Source of the DNA: Variovorax paradoxus NBRC 15149
GTDB lineage: Bacteria > Pseudomonadota > Gammaproteobacteria > Burkholderiales > Burkholderiaceae_C
Length of the DNA: 64,000 bases
Reading direction: 5' to 3'
NCBI RefSeq assembly: GCF_001591365.1
Contig: NZ_BCUT01000001.1
Coordinates: forward strand, 186,001 to 250,000
The notes under the pieces are model-generated. The model had not been told where the DNA came from and searched no databases. It saw nothing but the letters and a program-made list of their open reading frames with translations. The translations under genes were made by a program, and so were the position numbers. Every line of letters begins with the position of its first letter. Position 1 is the first letter of the stretch. Of the stretch, positions 62,234-64,000 are shown in pieces.

Positions 62234-62752
62234 GCATTCTCCGGCTTCAGCAGTTTCGTGGCGGCATCTTCCAGCGCCAGCACGCGGCCTCGTTCTGCAC
62301 AAGCAAATGGCAGCAAAAAATCGGCGTCAAGCCAGCAACGCCGGGTTGCCGTCAAACCGGGCCCGCCCCTGCGCTGCATGTGCGTTGGCATAGCCTCAAG
62401 CCGCAACGCGATGGGCGGTCTCGCCGTCATCTTTGAATCGCATCCGCCAAACGGGAACACGAAAGCCCATGTCCTCCTCGACCAGTTCAGAGGCCAGGAT
62501 TTCGCCGAGATCACCGGAGCCCGCGCGCTTCGACTGAGGCAGCAGTGCCCTCAGATTTCGGAGGCGCCGTCGTATCCGAGGGCGGGCGACATCGTCAGCG
62601 ATCGGGTCAGCCTGGTCGTCGTGCGTCCTGACGGTTTCGCCCAGCTGCGTAAGAACGGCTGCACGGCCGCTATCTTTTTCCAAGCACGTTCGGAATGTCT
62701 TCTTCTTGCTTTTGTCCTCGGTGCCAGCGCACCAAGCCTTGAACAATGCCAT
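62230..62752 (-). pseudogene. Broken HamA-like (DUF1837) gene with frameshifted tail
   Basis: The first frame (62396-62752) gives 118 residues: LFKAWCAGTEDKSKKKTFRTC and then LLPQSKRAGSGDLGEILASELVEEDMGFRVPVWRMRFKDDG, which resembles the start of DUF1837/HamA proteins of Hachiman defence, where 'kGDlGEiLa...VPvkRlR.KD' precedes the nuclease core. It stops where the core should follow. A second frame (62230-62514) supplies a different C-terminus (CWLDADFLLPFACAERGRVLALEDAATKLLKPENA) that ends in GTGA overlap with the next gene. An internal deletion joining the start of one gene and the end of another would explain this. Confidence 0.45.
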
Positions 62753-62827
62753 GTCTCCTCCTCCGTTCTTTGTGAGTTCCGGTCAGACTGGCTGCCCATC
62801 GATCCGCTCCGCTTGACTTCTCGTCCG

Positions 62828-63613
62828 TCATCCCGCCGCCTGCGCAGGCAGTTCAATTTCGTATGCTTGGGCGATACGGGCGACCAATTCGGCGACGGCG
62901 ACGTTGCCGAGCTGCAGCGTTTTCGGGTCGATGGACGTGTCGGCAGCAACGGCAACAAGGAACCGCGTCATGTCGGCGCTGATCTTTTCGTCGACCGCGA
63001 TGCGTGTGGCGGGCGCGAGCAGTTGTGAAAGGCGCAGAACATCGTTGAGGTGCTTGCGCACGTCCTTGGTGTCCACCTTGGCGCCCTGCTCTTTTCGCGC
63101 CGTGAGTTCCAGCCACGCGACGGCCTTGAGCGGGATCAGGCAGTCTTCGCCGACCCAGGGCAGGCCATCGACTTCGCGGCGGCCGGCCATGATGAATGCG
63201 TAGTAGACCTCGTCCAGCAAGATGGCAGACAAGCTGGAGACGGCGTCGTCGAGCGGTATGGGTGTCAGCTGACTGCCCTCAGCCGGTTGCAGCCCGTCGG
63301 GGGCTCTCGCGAACAGCTCGACCATCGCCGGGTAGCGGGCATCAGCGGGCTTCTGGAACCGATAGAAGATTGGTTTTCCGGTGTCGCTGGCCTGGCGGAT
63401 TTCATAGCCACCGTCCTCGACGAATTTCCAGAAGGCCTCGCCAAATGCCGGGGTCAGCGCCTCCACATGCAGGACGATGTCCAGGTCCTTGGTGGCTCGG
63501 AATTCCAGCCCGGCCTCCTCCATCGTCAAGGTCGCGGCCGTGCCGCCAATCAGGACGTACTGGTCGACGTATGCCGCAAAGCGCTCCTGGAAAATATCCA
63601 AGCCTCTCACCAT
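62828..63613 (-). CDS. Nucleotidyltransferase-fold protein (AbiEii/MNT-like)
   Basis: A 261-residue protein. The nucleotidyltransferase core is YVLIGGTAATLTMEEAGLEFRATKDLDIVLHV (about 20-50), matching the GG-x-A...R-x-T-x-D-x-D pattern of AbiEii-type toxins and minimal nucleotidyltransferases. Then come a helical middle (SSLSAILLDEVYYAFIMAGRREVDGL, CLIPLKAVAWLELTARKEQG) with the conserved Lys-Ala-x-A-x-L, and a helical end. In abortive infection systems such enzymes modify tRNA or GTP. Its start overlaps the stop of the upstream gene by a few bases, and it heads the set of minus-strand defence genes. Confidence 0.75.
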   Translation of the reverse strand: MVRGLDIFQERFAAYVDQYVLIGGTAATLTMEEAGLEFRATKDLDIVLHVEALTPAFGEAFWKFVEDGGYEIRQASDTGKPIFYRFQKPADARYPAMVELFARAPDGLQPAEGSQLTPIPLDDAVSSLSAILLDEVYYAFIMAGRREVDGLPWVGEDCLIPLKAVAWLELTARKEQGAKVDTKDVRKHLNDVLRLSQLLAPATRIAVDEKISADMTRFLVAVAADTSIDPKTLQLGNVAVAELVARIAQAYEIELPAQAAG

Positions 63614-64000
63614 GGAAGTTGTCCTTTCAGTTCATCCAGTGCGAGCTGGATTCGGTCGTCGGCGTTCTCCTGCAGGCTGAGCGTCAGCGAGAGCGGGTCC
63701 ACCGTGCTGGCGTCTGGCACCAATGCCGGGCTGTAGCTCCACAGCTGCCATTCCTGGGCGCCCGCTTCGGGCTCAGGCAACTCGCGAACGCCGGCATCCG
63801 TCGCAGCCTTCCAGTCAGCGGCGGTCAACGCAAACACCGGCCATTTCGGCTCGGTCAGCATGGAATAGCGCGCGAGCGCGCTCAGACCCGCGAGGCGGCC
63901 GGGCCGGCGTGCAACGGTGCCATGGGCGGCCACCCAGACCGTACGCCTGACCGGCGTCCGCAGTGCGGGCTTCGCACGCTCCCAGACCTGCTCCGGCGGG
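63607..64000 (-). CDS. Gene upstream of the nucleotidyltransferase (5' end outside window)
   Basis: At least 130 residues, open through the right edge: PPEQVWERAKPALRTPVRRT at the edge, then GTVARRPGRLAGLSALARYS, LTEPKWPVFALTAADWKAAT, and an end rich in acidic residues (SLQENADDRIQLALDELKGQLPW). The order (this gene, then nucleotidyltransferase, with stop and start overlapping at 63607-63613) is that of an antitoxin-toxin pair, but no AbiEi motif was recognised in the visible part. Confidence 0.5.
   Translation of the reverse strand, partial: PPEQVWERAKPALRTPVRRTVWVAAHGTVARRPGRLAGLSALARYSMLTEPKWPVFALTAADWKAATDAGVRELPEPEAGAQEWQLWSYSPALVPDASTVDPLSLTLSLQENADDRIQLALDELKGQLPW

Overview
The window is high-GC DNA from a betaproteobacterium, most likely a Comamonadaceae member close to Variovorax. 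This rests on the rho - type B L31 order, the complete pstSCAB-phoU-phoB-phoR cluster next to ppx, sixA and ppk, and overall protein resemblance; it is not proof of genus.

Positions 1-23,250 are ordinary chromosome. They hold the 3' part of rho, a Gfo/Idh/MocA oxidoreductase, rpmE2, a large membrane protein and a MATE exporter, and then a phosphate block on the minus strand: pstS, pstC, pstA, pstB, phoU, phoB, phoR. Next come ppx, two tandem paralogous lipoproteins, sixA, ppk, an OlsB-like acyltransferase, a cyclic-nucleotide-binding/thioredoxin-reductase-like protein, a glutathione transferase, tRNA-Pro(TGG), a small gene and tRNA-Arg(TCT). Pho boxes (11-bp spaced TGTCA/GTCAC repeats) lie before pstS, ppx and ppk, tying phosphate uptake to polyphosphate metabolism.

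A P4-type integrase follows tRNA-Arg, and accessory DNA continues to the right edge, as expected of a genomic island entered at the tRNA. In order it carries: (i) a Burkholderia-type contact-dependent inhibition locus (A-I-small membrane proteins-B on the minus strand) with a 3,290-residue two-partner-secreted effector; (ii) a graveyard of CDI parts at 41.4-43.9 kb (truncated second cdiA, broken immunity genes, remnants matching a remnant beside the intact locus); (iii) a glycan block at 43.9-53.6 kb (two-domain glycosyltransferase, polytopic membrane protein fused to a beta domain and a helical toroid, UbiA-like prenyltransferase, GT2, UDP-glucose dehydrogenase, UDP-xylose synthase); (iv) a mobilisation module (MOBP-type relaxase, MobC-like protein, putative oriT with an IncP-like nick sequence) abutting five tandem 157-bp repeats that each hold a 20-bp palindrome; (v) two XRE regulators and a double-beta-repeat protein; (vi) a minus-strand operon that looks like anti-phage defence (nucleotidyltransferase, broken HamA-like gene, DUF6155-like protein, archaeo-eukaryotic primase fused to a superfamily II helicase).

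Direct repeats of about 90 bp at 40.75 and 54.1 kb enclose sections (ii) and (iii), suggesting these moved or were assembled as one 13-kb segment. The strongest candidates for something undescribed are the toroid-fused membrane glycosyltransferase/UbiA/UDP-xylose cluster, the oriT-adjacent palindrome array, and the primase-helicase defence operon.
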